Shown here one piece after another: positions 1 through 12,507 of a DNA stretch of 64,000 nt; positions within the stretch are counted from its first letter, which is position 1; every line of letters starts with the position of its first letter. The translations under genes and the position numbers were made by a program. The notes under the pieces are model-generated. The model did no database searches. It saw only the letters and a list, made by a program, of their open reading frames with translations, and was not told where the DNA came from. The DNA comes from Acanthochromis polyacanthus (Eukaryota > Chordata > Actinopteri > Pomacentridae): NCBI RefSeq assembly GCF_021347895.1, contig NC_067132.1:13508995-13572994 (forward strand), read 5' to 3'.

Positions 1-1874
1 ATAGAAGAAAAACACAGCATGTAGATGATTTTTAGTTATGAGCATCTTCACTGTTGCATCATCCATTCATTGTAGGAGACGCACACATTTTAAGATAATT
101 TTTAGGAGTTAATTAATTTAATTTCATTCATATTATATTGTCTGCTGTGCTGATTTGATCCCTGAGACTGAGAAATAGAGCTGCAACAATGAATAAATTC
201 TTAAAATAGTTCAGATTTTGTAATAGATCAGTCTTTTAAGGAAGGGAATGTGAATTTTATGATATCAGCCTCCTTTTTTCAGTTTTTTTTTTTGTATTTT
301 CTATGATGAAAAACTGATTTATTTTTTAAATTTGTAGACAAAACAAGACACTGGTAGACATTTTCCACCATATCTGAACAATTGTCGGGCCAGTTATCAG
401 TGAAAATAATCTTTAGTTGCAGCGAATGACATTCAGCAAATCTTCCTTGGTGTCTTCATGAATTAGAAAAAGTCAGAGCAGTGTGTGATTTTCTTTTACC
501 GCTTTTACCACTCCAGGCTTTGTGATGAGGCCACATCACACAGGAAGTCTGGAGTCAAAGTGAGAACCCGGTGGCTTTTATGTGTGTGCATTTGTTTTAT
601 AATTAAGACTGCATGTGACAGAGTGAACTCCACGGCGGGGCATGTGAGTTGGTGTCAGAGAGGGCCTTTGCTCCTGTGCATTTTGTTTGTATTTCTGCTT
701 GACGGACTATTAAAGGCTGAATGTCCTGGAGCGTGTTCCGCGTGTTTCCCCCCGTGTACTGGCCGTACCATTAGAAAGGCTGATGTATGCAGCACGTGTG
801 CATGTTCCCTCCACTGATACGCCACTTCCTGAGTAGACTCTGCCCTAAAGAGGCTATTGACCAGGATCTGTCAGGGCGTTGCAGGGGGAGTGTAGACAGG
901 CCTGCTTGTGGTGGGTCAGGATTGGCTTGCCGACTCAAAGGTGTGTTTGGAGGAAAAGTTGTGCAGCTGAAAGTTACAGACAGTCAGGGAAGTGAATACC
1001 ACATCAGGGTTGTCTGATTCTGGACTATCAACGCTCTCTGCTGCCTTATTTCCACATATATGCCATCATTTGCTGCATTTACAGGTTTATTTGACAGCTT
1101 ATGGAAAAAAATAAATCTATCCTAAACTTGTAGCGCTTGTCCACATCAGGTGTGGGGGATGGTTTGGGGACTGGATGGTAGAGATAACAGCACCAGGGAA
1201 CGGATGACTGCAGGGAAAATCAGGAGCAAAGGTCGTCAGACTCCGCTCGGGGTTTCTTAAAAGATACAGCTCCTCTGATGCAAAAATGGAAGCTGCTAAT
1301 CCGCCCTGCTGTTCTTCATCTCCCACCTCATGCCAGCCGCTCAGCATGTTCAGCAAGAAAAGGAACAATTAACAAACTCTTTGCTCCTCTTAATTAATTT
1401 CAAATTCAATCCATCTCCTTCCTAATCCCAGTCACACTGGAGATAATATTCAGCACCACCCCAGTGGTTACAGTAATTAGCGGCATAACGGGGTGAGTTT
1501 TTGGAGTGTAGGTAATTGGTTTACTGTGTGTGGGGAAAGAGATTAAAGGACTGTGTGGAGCTGACTGAAGTGACTGTTTGATATAATATCACAGATAACA
1601 CGAATAAAGTGTCTTTATTTTTTGTGTTTCTCGGTCACAGGATCAATCTGAGTGGCTGTGATACAATAATGATATTATTCTTTTAACTTCCTTCCTCTGA
1701 TCATTTATTTCTTTAAGCAGATCTTGATGTAAAGTCTTAAGCTATAGACTAATAGTACTTGGCTGTAAACAGCTGGGAGGGATTTTGTTTGTTTAAGCAA
1801 TGAGGTAAGCTAGTTCTTTGGCATGCTGTCATTGGTACAAACTATAATAGCTCAACTGTTTTTGGACAGATTTA
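1..1874. other. Non-coding flank, no gene recognised
   Basis: I see no convincing exon here. Two open stretches (485-817 and 787-1017) translate to low-complexity or Cys-rich peptides that match no family I know and have no convincing splice context. The region may hold the promoter and first exon of the pck2 gene that follows on the same strand, but I could not identify an ATG exon ending in the phase that the exon at 5506 requires. Confidence 0.5.
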
Positions 1875-3507
1875 CAGTGGGTATGGAAAGTATTCAGACC
1901 CCTTGAAATGTTTTACTCTCTGTGTCATTGCAGCCATGTGCCAAAATCAAAAAAGTTCATTTTATTTCTCATTAATGTACACTCAGCAACCCATCTTGAC
2001 AGAAAAAAACAGAAATGTAGAAATTTTTGCAAATTTGTTAAAAAGAAAAACTGAAATATCACATGGTCAGAAGTATTCAGACCCTGTGCTCAGTATTGAG
2101 TAGAAGCATCCTTTTCAGCTAGTACAGCCATGAGTCTTCTTGGGAATGACGCAACAAGTTTTTCACACCTGGATTTGGGGATCCTCTGCCATTCTTCCTT
2201 GCAGATCCTCTCCAGTTCTGTCAGGTTGGATGGTGAACGTTGGTGGACAGACATTTTGAGGTCTCTCCAGAGACGCTCAATTGGGTTTAGGTCAGGGCTC
2301 TGGCTGGGCCAGTCAAGAACGGTCACAGAGTTGTTCTGAAGCCACTCCTTTGTTATTTTAGCTGTGTGCTTAGGGTCATTGTCCTGTTGAAAGGTGAACC
2401 TTCGGCCCAGTCTGAGGTCCTGAGCACTCTGGAAAAGGTTTTCCTCCAGGATATCTCTGTACTTGGCCGCATTCATCCTTCCTTCAATTGCAACCAGTCG
2501 TCCTGTCCCTGCAGCTGAAAAACACCCCCCACAACATGATGCTCCCACCACCATGTTTCACTGTAGGGATTGTATTGGGCAGGTGATGAGCAGTGCCTGG
2601 TTTTCTCCACACATAGCGCTTAGAATTAACACCAAAAAGTTTAATCTTGGTCTCAACAGACCAGAGAATCTTATTTCTCATAGTCTGGGAGTCCTTCATG
2701 TGTTTTTTGGCAAACTCTATGCGGGCTTTCATGTGTCTTGCACTGAGGAGAGGCTTCCGTCGGGCCACTCTGCCATAAAGCCCCGACTGGTGGAGGGCTG
2801 CAGTGATAGTTGACTTTGTGGAACTTTCTCCTATCTCCCGACTGCATCTCTGGAGCTCAGCCACAGTGATCTTTGGGTTCTTCTTTACCTCTCTCACCAA
2901 GGCTCTTCTGCCACGATTGCTCAGTTTGGCTGGACGGCCAGGTCTAGGAAGAGTTGTGGTCGTCCCAAACTTCTTCCATCTGAGGATTATGGAGGCCACT
3001 GTGCTCTTAGGAACCTTGAGTGCTGCAGAAATTCTTTTGTAACCTTGGCCAGATCTGTGCCTTGCCACAATTCTGTCTCTGAGCTCCTTGGGCAGTTCCT
3101 TCCACCTCATGATTCTCATTTGCTCTGACATGCACTGTGAGCTGTAAGGTCTTATATAGACAGGTGTGTGCCTTTCCTAATCAAGTCCAATCAGTTTCAT
3201 TAAACACAGATGGACTCCAATAAAGAAGCAGAACTATCTCGAGGAGGATCAGAAGAAATGGACAGCATGTGAGTTAAATATGAATGTCGCTGCAAAGAGT
3301 CTGAATACTTCTGACCATGTGATATTTCAGTTTTTCTTTTTTTAATAAATTTGCAAAAATTTCTACATTTCTGTTTTTTTCTGTCAAGATGGGATGCTGA
3401 GTGTACATTAATGAGAACTAAAATGAACTTTTTTTGATTTTGGCAAATGGCTGCAATGACACAGAGTGAAAAATTTCAAGGGGTCTGAATACTTTCTGTA
3501 CCCACTG
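1875..3507 (-). mobile_element. Tc1-like DNA transposon, inactive copy
   Basis: The element is 1,633 bp and flanked by TA dinucleotides (1873-1874 and 3508-3509), the Tc1/mariner target duplication. It has long terminal inverted repeats of about 200 bp. The outer end reads cagtgggtatggaaagtatt, and an inner copy of the gtcagaagtattcagacc core lies near 2065 and, inverted, near 3300, giving the IR/DR layout of Sleeping Beauty-type elements. The transposase reading frame runs on the minus strand and is broken. A 5'-truncated relative lies at 32892-33656. Confidence 0.93.
2090..3131 (-). pseudogene. Broken Tc1-like transposase
   Basis: The N-terminal part (3131 down to about 2520) has the paired-type helix-turn-helix DNA-binding region, the GRP hook (PRPGRPAKLS) and the start of the DDE catalytic domain. 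The C-terminal part (about 2530 down to 2090) is in another frame and carries QQDNDPKHT and [11 protein letters not shown], the second Asp and the Glu of DD34E. The frames part at a C-run near 2524-2530. The first catalytic motif, normally WSDETK, reads WSVETK here, so the first Asp has become Val. Both lesions make this copy unable to encode a working enzyme. Confidence 0.92.
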
Positions 3508-5505
3508 TACATCAAATGTTGCAGATTTGGTGCTAAATCCTCCTGACTTTGGTTACCCCCTTCAGGAAAATGTCTAGTGGAGGGATTTGGTTTGTAACCA
3601 GATGCCTGCGAAGTTAACATTCCCTTTAACTTCTTTTGTGTCTAGTCCTGAGGCAAGTGACTGAAAAGCATGAAACTACGACGGTGAACATCATTCATGC
3701 TAAACATCAGCATGTCAGTGTGATCATGTTGGTGTTGATGACTCATTGTGTTGTTGCCTAACAACGAAACATAATCCAAAACTTGCAGCCACAAATTTGT
3801 GATAATATCTGGATATTATTCTCTTAAGGAGCAGTTTTTGTGGGTAGTGGGTTTGCGATTAAGTAGAAATAATCCTAAGAATTTACTGATATAAGAAATT
3901 CAGCTCACAGTCTGTCTCTCGCTGTTTGTCAAGGTTGCATTTTCAGCACAAACTGGACAGTGTTGATGATTAATTGTTCTCACTTGAATGGTTAAACAAC
4001 TGGTGTGTTACAGGTAAGCTGTTCAAAGGGAGTTTGAACCCTGAGGCTGGCGTTAGACTGCTCTCAGCTCATTCCATTCACCCTGTCAGGTTATTGCCTT
4101 TGTCACTGTGAGCTCCTCAACACGCCTGCTCTTGTGCCCTTTGTACATTCAGACCAGAATTACGTGTGTGTCTGCGTGATTTAGTACAAGTGTGTGTGCT
4201 AGCATGGTGTACATAATCTACAATAACACACTCAGTGCAGCCAGTAGTTAGCCATGAACTTGCATTTGACCAGATGCTGCTGCTAATCTTATAAAATACA
4301 GTGAAAGTGGTAGATTGTGACTTGAATTGCCCATCGAAGTAGCTGCTGCTTTACTGCTAATAAAATGTTTATTTGCTTTTCCTCTGGGCTACTCATGTGC
4401 TCATATAGAAAATAATTTTCACATTTTTCTGACGAGGTCACCTGACGTCATCCACCGTGACAGGTACAGAACAAAGCACATATTTGTATGTACCATTGTT
4501 GGACCGTTGCTGGGAACAGGCAGGAGACACACACAGGTTTGCATTTTAACAGCATCCATAGCCGCAGCCCTCTCAGCGGCTTGTGTTTGTGAATATCATG
4601 CTGCTAACAAACAATAGGCAGACCCCCCACAGGCCCCTCTTTATGCTGAGAAGTCAGTTCAGGCAGTCAGGCTGCACTGATAACCCCCTGGGAGCAACAA
4701 AGATATCTAATTATTGCTTCTGTCACATAAGAAAAACACACTTAGGATTAATTTTTGAATAGAAAAAGTGAATCATAAATGTTTTGATCTTGTGCTCACA
4801 CTATCACTAATGGGAAATAATGAATGTGAATAGTATCTGTCTGCTATTTTCCTTGCATCTCAAGAACAATAAGAATCAATTAGAATCAGGTTTACAGAAT
4901 AAGAAGTATTAAACACTTTCAAATGAAAACAAGGTGATCAAGTAATCTTAATCTTTAATTATGTACTGCATTGTTAGCCATGGTAATTTCAACGTTTAAG
5001 AAGTGTTTTATTGGGATCAGACAGCGGTTTTGCTGTTTGCCTGAATCATGACTTCTGAAGAATTGTGCTGGTAAAGTGAGGAAGTATACTGTAATTAAAG
5101 ATTACAGGACTGCCAGAGATGTTGTACATATCTGGGTAGAGTCTCGTGCGGCAGGTCTTGCAGGATCTCTTCACAGGAATGAGGTCTAAACAGTGAAACA
5201 AAGACTTCATTAAATGATTGGTTCTTCTGCATTGCAGATGTGTTAATCATTTCTATTCATGTACCAACTCAGACAAGAGAAACTGTGAATATAAATTGTC
5301 TCTCTGGTCTTCTGCCATTGAGCAAAATCTGTAATTAGTGAACAACTGAAAAAACAACTAATAATATTAGCATCCTTCAGGTTCATTAATTTTAATTGCT
5401 ATCAAGGGCTTTATGTTTGGGAGTTGTGTTCAGTCTCTGTCATTGGAATGTCCTCTGATCACCAATGTAGAGTTTTAGATTCCTCAAATTCTCCTTCTCT
5501 TTCAG
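3508..5505. other. Non-coding region upstream of pck2 exon 2
   Basis: No exon could be supported. The region probably lies in the first intron or 5' flank of pck2. It contains one perfect cAMP-response-element palindrome, tgacgtca, at 4443-4450, which could be chance. A polypyrimidine tract and AG at 5491-5505 form the acceptor of the first pck2 exon I can identify. I see no repeats beyond AT-rich sequence. Confidence 0.5.
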
Positions 5506-8500
5506 GCCGGGTGGTGTTGGGGCAAGTGTCGGGGTTCGCGCCCTGGCCTCCATCCCCTCACTGCCTCCGGCGGTGGCTGAATATGTGAAGGGAGCTGTGG
5601 AGGAGTGTAAACCCTCCGGTGTGCATGTGGTGACCGGGACGCCACAGGAAACAGCCAACATCCTGGCAGGTCTGCAGAAAGAAGGCATGGTCAAGAAGCT
5701 TCCCAAATATGAAAACTGGTAAGAGCTTTGTGAGCTGAACAGGAACCCACCAAGCACCTGTATTCAGTTCTTCTTTTGAGGTAGTTTTTCTGCATCGTGC
5801 GCTGATTGATCCTCTGCGTTGGCAGTTGGTTGGCACGAACAGATCCAAAGGATGTGGCTCGAGTGGAGAGCAAGACTGTGATCGTGACCAAGAACCAGAG
5901 AGACACCATCCCCATCCCTGCTGGAGGGGTGAAGAGCCAGCTGGGTAACTGGATGAGCGAGTCTGACTGGCAGAAAGCGAGACAGGAGCGTTTCCCCGGC
6001 TCCATGGCAGGTGTGTTGTTGGACTGAAATAATATGTTTGTTCACTGTTGACATGCCAATGAAACCAGGCGATTACAATGGACTTTGAATAACATTTTTT
6101 GTTGAAACTTTAACTAATTGTTCTTAGAAAGTCCATAAATCATTAGATTTTGTCTTTAAAAAGAGACTTACTAGCACTTTGAAAATCATCATTCTTTTGA
6201 TTAGAAGTTGTCTCCCTTACAATCATACCCACTGTCTCCTCTAATTGACTCCAGAAGGGTGCTGAACTCTGTGATCACATCCACCCAGTCATGTCACAGA
6301 GTACTAAATACACCTGTGCATCACTACTACAATCTTAGAGGTCACAGATCCCCTCCAAACATGTTCAGATATATGAAAATATTATTAATATGTCGAAAAA
6401 TAACTTTTAACTGGTAGATTCCAGATGTCTCCTACCTCAAAGGCATACTTTACATTTCCACATTACACTTGTGAAAGTTGCTTATTAGAGCAGCATCGAT
6501 GTCCAAACTTATGTTGTTATTAGAAATTTAGAAAGAAGAAATTTGGATTTTTTTTTCATTTTCAGCCGATGAATTTGAAAACAACCTTTTTTTGTCAAGT
6601 TCTTCTGTGAAGTGAAGGTCAAATACAAACCATATTTGTGAGTGGAGGGGAAAAACAAGATTTTCCGGCTGTGTTGTGTTATTAGAGATCTTGAACGACA
6701 CGTTTTACTTACATGACATACATTGTATGAAAGATTTTTTACATATCTGTCTACTCTGTGCTGTATTATTCTTCTTCACTGCTGTTGTCGGTGTATATCT
6801 ACGCTTTCTCACACATTACCACCATCGAGTGTTGATCAGTGGAACAACATAAATCTGGCTGTAAGAACCTGTGTAGCATCACTTGCGTTCAAGCAAAACA
6901 CACATCAGCTTTTAAAAATGTTGCACCAACCATTGTGGTAGATTATTGCCTCATTTTCAACATTTGTCAATGCTGAATAAATATTTCCTTTAATGGAGAA
7001 AGAACCTGCATTAATGCTTCCGTCTTGTCTGCAGGTCGGACCATGTATGTGATTCCCTTCAGTATGGGTCCTGTAGGCTCATCTCTGACTAAATACGGTG
7101 TCCAAGTACGAACTGTTATTTTCTTTATATGGTACTCTGTTTTCAACAAAAACATGCAATAAAATAATTACCATTACTATTAGATGTTCTAATAAGTCAT
7201 TGTTTCATTTTATGATTGTTACCCTCTGAAGGTTGTAAATCAGGGTGATAAAAATGTTGTTTATTCTTCTAGGTGACGGACTCGGCGTACGTTGTGGCCA
7301 GTATGGGGATCATGACACGCATGGGCACTCCTGTTCTGAATAAACTGGCTGAAGGAGTGGAGTTTGTCCGCTGTCAGCACACTGTGGGTCGACCTTTACC
7401 ACTAAAAGGTACAGAGTCCAAGAGTCTGAATCAAGTTGTAGGTGTGATTTTTACTCTGCCAAGGAACGCGGAAGAGTTATGTGACGATGGGCGTATGTTT
7501 GTTGCCTGGGGACCAGACAGCCTTTATATTGTGTATTACAAATACACATAAAGTCAGTCTGGAACTGCTCCATTGAACCAAATCTAGCCCAGAGGCGGGA
7601 CTACCGATCATAGCTTGAATTGGAGAGAGCCAATCAGCGTAACACATGTGTGACGCAATCACTAAGCGACCTAACAATTGCCTTTCCGCCATGATGTTTT
7701 GTAGTTTTAACAGCTTCCTTCGCTGTACAGGGGTCCTGAGGAAAATCTAAGCTCTCCCTTTCAACAGTGGAGGGCAGCATTACGCATTCTATCGTACAGC
7801 CTGCCGGAATTAAAAATACATCCTTTTTTAAAAAGAAAAGCTTTAAGAGCTGCTTCTTGTTGAGGTTTTAAGGATAAATTCAGCCCGTGCAAAAACAGAG
7901 GAAAGCGCACGAGAGAAACCTCGCTCTGTTGCGGTCGCCAACTCGGCCCTGAAGATGACGCATCGTTAACTCCCACCTCTGGTGCTCTGATTGGTTCGGT
8001 CTGATCTGCTCGGAGCTTGAAAACCTGTCAAAATGTGTCAATGGAGGAGGGCTAGACCGTATTCCCGTATATCCCTTATAACGGGAATACAGTCTAGCTA
8101 AGCTAGGCTAGTATGTTTGTCCTTCTGAAATCTGTCTGTTAGCAACATTACTCAAAAACAGACAGAAATTTTCAGGGAAGGTCAGAAATGACACAAGGAC
8201 AAACTGATTAGATTTTGAAGTGATGCAGCTTATAGTCTGGATCCATGGATTTGTTAAGAATGTACGTATTATTGCGAGATAGCAGCACGGCGTCACTGTA
8301 ACCATGACAACAAGTGAATGCTACGTCAGCTGCCTGCTGACGATCACATGATTGAGATCCTGATACAAATCAGCCGCTGTGATTTGTATCAGGACAAATC
8401 ATCAGGGCACATCAGGGCTTATCTGTCGGAAAATATACAAGGAACAATTGATTAAATTCTAGGGGTGTTTCCGAGTCCCATCTATTCCCATCACCAGCTA

Positions 8501-11500
8501 CACCAGCTGGGGCGGCATGGCTCAGTGGGTAGAGTGGCCGTCTCACAACCGGAGGGTTGCGGTTCGATCCCCAGCCCGTTGTGCTCATGTTGAGCTGTCC
8601 CTGAGCAAGACATCTAACCTCTAATTGCTCCTGGTGGGTCGTGGTTAGCGCCTTGCATGGCAGCTCCCGCCATCAGTGTGTGAATGGGTGAATGTGACGT
8701 ATCATGTAAAGCGCTTTGGATAAAAGCGCTATATAAATACAACCATTTACCATTTAGATCACGCAATTTGGTATCCGTACATAACGTACACATGTATAAC
8801 ACACACCTGTCCTCAGTGCAAGGTCATTTTGTTTGTGGGTACATCTATGTTAAATGGCCACATTCTATGTTGCCGTGATTTCTGATCATCAATAACTAAT
8901 TAAAAAATGCTGCATTTCTGTCAATGCCATATGGGGGAATGAACAGCCTTGGAGGAGTACTGTGCTCACTAATTAGCTCTTTTCCCTACTTTTCCCCTCC
9001 AGCTCCTCTGGTCAACTCTTGGCCCTGTAACCCAGAGAAGGTGCTGATATCTCACCTCCCAGACACCAGGCAGATCCTGTCCTTCGGCAGTGGTTACGGA
9101 GGAAACTCTCTTCTTGGGAAGAAGTGCTTCGCCCTCCGAATCGCCTCCCGCATCGCCAAAGACGAAGGCTGGCTGGCTGAACACATGCTGGTGAGAATGG
9201 AGAATATTATGTTGTGGTAGTGAACCAAGCCCGATCTATAGATTCACAATGGGACGAGAAACTGGAGAACTTCATTGCAACAAAAATAGTCGCTCTACGA
9301 TGGAGAACACCGCAGCTGAAAAGACTGCACTCAACACACACTGTTGTTGCGATGAGTTAGGATTTTATCGATGCTGTTCACATCAACAATGTTAAGTATG
9401 TAAAATCATTACTACAGCTAAATTAAATATGTCTGAATGCAGTGCTACTCTCTTCTCTCCTCAGATCTTGGGAATCACCAACCCTCAGGGGGTGAAGCGT
9501 TACGTAGCGGCTGCCTTCCCCAGTGCCTGCGGTAAAACCAACTTGGCCATGATGAAGCCGTCTCTGCCAGGCTGGAAGGTGGAGTGTGTGGGTGACGACA
9601 TCGCCTGGATGAAGTTTGACAGCCAAGGTGAGTGCAGAGCTCACACACACAGACGCGCTGTGTGACTCTGCATGAAGTGCTCTAAATCAAATGTCTAATC
9701 CTCTCTGTAGGTAAACTGAGGGCCATCAACCCGGAGAACGGATTCTTCGGTGTGGCTCCCGGTACCTCCGACAAAACCAACCCCTACGCCATGGCGACCA
9801 TCGCCAAAAACACCGTGTTCACCAACGTGGGTGAGACCAGTGATGGGGGAGTGTGGTGGGAAGGGCTCAGCCCCCCTCCAGCTGGTGTCACACTTACAGA
9901 TTGGCACGGCAAAACCTGGAAACAAGGTAGAATCAGAGTGGAAACAGACATCACAACAAAATGTCCTGTTCAAACGTTGTAGAGACGAAGATTTGACCTA
10001 GTTTGGAATCATCAATAAATATGAAGTACTTTTACTGTGGTACATTTTAGCTTTAACCCTCTGAAGTTTGTGTTATCTTGATAAAAGCTCTTAAATCACA
10101 CCAACAGAAAGAAGATCTGATTTTCAACTTTCCCAGGATCTTTAAATAGATCATTTTTCACTTCTGGTTCCATCAGAAAAGGCAACCAAATCATAATATC
10201 TCATTAAAATTGGTTCCTGTGTCATGCTTTATTTAAAAGGTAGCTGCAAATAAACTGCTGTACCCTGATTTTATAAAAAAAAAAAGTAACATAGAATTCT
10301 GTGCAACTGTGAAGTCCTGACTGACTCAATTGTTACCAAATCAAGGGACTTTTCAGCTGAACTGCAGCTTGTTTTAGCACAAAGCAAACAGGAGAGAAGT
10401 GTGGGAAAACAATTAAATAAAGCCAGGATATTATCTATAATATGCAGTCACTTTATGTCCAGTGATGATAACACACATGTGGGCATTTGAAACCCATACC
10501 TGCTGATTTTAGTTTTTTACATTTTTGTAAAATAAATATGGAAATTCAACTTTCATTTTCCCTTTTGAAGATTTATAACATTTTAGCTGTTATTTCGCGC
10601 AGAATACATGCTTAAGTTAGAAGAGCAAACTGAACAGACACAGTGTGCAGTACACAGTGCCATCTAGTGGTAAACTAAAGCAATGGCAGTTTAAGAAATG
10701 ATGTGACCTAAAGATGAGACACAGCCTGAACCACAGCATAGTGTAATTCACGACCGTATTACTGTGACATTTAATGACATACAGATGTTGTCTCCTCTTT
10801 GTTCACAGGCAGCTCGACAACTTGCGCTCACCCCAACTCACGCTTCTGTGCCCCGGCGGCTCAGTGTCCCATCATCGACCCTCAGTGGGAGAGCGAGGAG
10901 GGCGTTCCCATCGATGCCATCATCTTTGGAGGCAGGAGGCCAGAAGGTTGGTGCTGCTTTCATACAAGACACATGGAGAGTTTTTACTCTGTAGTAGAAA
11001 CAGGCATCATTTGAATGGACTTCTATGATGTGACTGAGGAAGGAAGGTTCAGCGACTTACATCAGTATTAGAACAAGAAGGGAAAGAGCTGTTTTTAGAT
11101 GATTAAAAAAACAGATTTGGATTCAGAATGTATTTTAGTTTTTTGTATTTCTTTGTCAGTTTCTTCATTTGAAAAGGAACAGTTTACATTAAATATAATA
11201 TAAATAAAAATGCCAAAATCTACACTGCCCGTTCAAAAATTTGGGGTCACCCAGAAAATTTCATGTTTTCCATGAATACTCATTTTTATTCATGTGCTAA
11301 CATAAGTGCACAAGGGTTTTCTAATATTCAATTAGCCTTTCAACACCATTAGCTAACAGATCAGATGTATTGCACATAACCTGCTGGATGCAACACAGTG
11401 TCGTGTGTTGTCGTAATTTCGTAATTGCATAGAATCTCGTAATTTTTTTTTGCTATCACTACATTTAGCCCATGTTAACAGATAGTTATCTTTCCTTATT

Positions 11501-12507
11501 CTTTTCTCCCACAAGTCGCAGCATTCTGACTTCATTATTCAGTTTGAGTCCTTATAATAATCGATGTCTGAGTTATAATATACCTGCTGTGATAAAATGA
11601 CTGCATGGTTGAACAGATCAGATGTATTGTACATAACCTGCTGTGTGCAACACAGTGTTTGTGTTGTCAGATTTATTATATTTAAAGTTCAGTCACTGAC
11701 CAACATCAGGAACATTCATGCCAGAAAGTAGCTCTGTGGTTTAACACAATCAAATGTTGCTGTTGTCAGGAGTCCCTCTGGTCTACGAGTCTTTCAACTG
11801 GCAGCATGGAGTGTTTGTTGGAGCCGCGATGAGGTCTGAGGCCACGGCAGCTGCTGAGCATAAAGGTACAAACTCAGAGATGATTTTATGAGGTAAACAG
11901 CTGATTTAGTGGAAAAAAAAGATTTTGCTTTTGGGTTGTCTTTTTGTCATGATTGTATCACCAGAAATTACAGTTGTCTGTTGATGAGCTGTTTAAAGAA
12001 AATGGTGAAAGGATAAAGTTTAGATTTTTCCCTCCAGGCAAGGTGATCATGCACGACCCCTTCGCCATGCGGCCGTTCTTCGGCTACAACTTCGGAGACT
12101 ACCTCGCTCACTGGCTGAGCATGCAGAGCCGAAAGGCCCCCACTCGCCTGCCCAAGATCTTCCACGTCAACTGGTTCAGAAAAGATCCAGCGAGCGGCGC
12201 CTTCCTCTGGCCCGGCTTCGGAGAAAACGCCCGCGTGCTGGAGTGGATCTTCAAGCGCTGCAGCAGAGAGAGGGAAGAGGAGGCGGCCAAGAAGAGCATC
12301 ATCGGCTGGCTGCCAGCGGATGGTGCCATCGACACTAAAGGTCTGAGCGCTGAGGTGGATATGGGCGCCCTGTTCGATGTGCCCAAACCTTTCTGGCAGA
12401 AGGAGACCAAGGAGTTGAGAGCCTACTTCACTCAGCAGGTTGGAGCTGACCTGCCGCCTCAGGTGGAGGCTGAGCTGAAAGGGCTGGAGGACAGAGTGCA
12501 CAAATAA
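5506..12507 (+). CDS. pck2: Phosphoenolpyruvate carboxykinase (GTP), mitochondrial type; first exon missing
   Basis: The enzyme converts oxaloacetate and GTP to PEP, CO2 and GDP, feeding gluconeogenesis and cataplerosis. Exons: 5506-5718, 5826-6010, 7035-7105, 7273-7408, 9003-9190, 9465-9627, 9711-9926, 10809-10946, 11770-11865, 12038-12507; all junctions are GT-AG and the frame is continuous for 624 residues to the TAA. Visible motifs: [20 protein letters not shown] near the N-terminus, [18 protein letters not shown] (substrate loop), FPSACGKTN (P-loop with the reactive Cys), GDDIAWM (kinase-2/metal), [14 protein letters not shown] and [15 protein letters not shown]. The C-terminus (LEDRVHK) resembles vertebrate PCK2 rather than PCK1. 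The first visible exon starts in phase, without an ATG, and reads like the end of a targeting presequence, so a short upstream coding exon is missing. Several introns hold repeats (SINE at 8509, MITE at 11222). Confidence 0.95.
8051..8098. repeat. 18-bp inverted repeat (hairpin) in a pck2 intron
   Basis: The left arm at 8051-8068 (gctagaccgtattcccgt) pairs with the right arm at 8081-8098 with one mismatch, around a 12-nt loop. It abuts the dispersed repeat starting near 8110 and may be the end of another element, since the GC-richer sequence from 7560 to 8050 differs in composition from the flanking intron. Confidence 0.7.
8110..8885 (+). repeat. Dispersed repeat family 1, copy 1, interrupted by a SINE
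   Basis: The stretch from tgtttgtccttctg through cagggaaggtcagaaatgac and the cattctatgttgccgtg end recurs at 32395, and in inverse orientation at 54915 and 59935. The SINE at 8509-8757 splits it; the repeat resumes with the cacgcaatttggtatccgta segment. The family is unclassified. It could be a non-LTR retrotransposon end or a non-autonomous DNA element. Confidence 0.8.
8509..8757 (+). mobile_element. tRNA-derived SINE
   Basis: The head carries RNA polymerase III promoter boxes: an A-box-like tggctcagtgggtagag and a B box, ggttcgatccc. The body follows (ctgagcaagacatctaacc), then the common fish tail segment with aaagcgctttggataaaagc and gctatataaat. It sits inside dispersed repeat copy 1 and is therefore younger than that copy. 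Confidence 0.85.
11222..11660. repeat. Tc1-like MITE relic (tttggggtcaccc family)
   Basis: It begins cactgcccgttcaaaaatttg and shares the ttcatgtgctaacataa and caccattagctaac segments with copies at 48079-48428 and 58129-58385. It lies in the pck2 intron between 10946 and 11770. A short segment (cagatcagatgtattgcaca) recurs at about 11357 and 11615, suggesting internal rearrangement. Confidence 0.7.

Noticed and set aside
485..1017. Two overlapping open frames (110 and 76 codons) near the left edge
   Set aside because: No family resemblance, biased composition, no splice or promoter support; the frames overlap each other.
8509..8600. Candidate tRNA gene (A and B boxes)
   Set aside because: Embedded in a SINE with the usual body and tail; no full cloverleaf can be folded.
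11953..12037. Upstream ATG extension of the last pck2 exon ([14 protein letters not shown]...)
   Set aside because: It is intron sequence before the acceptor at 12037; the homologous protein starts the exon at [16 protein letters not shown].
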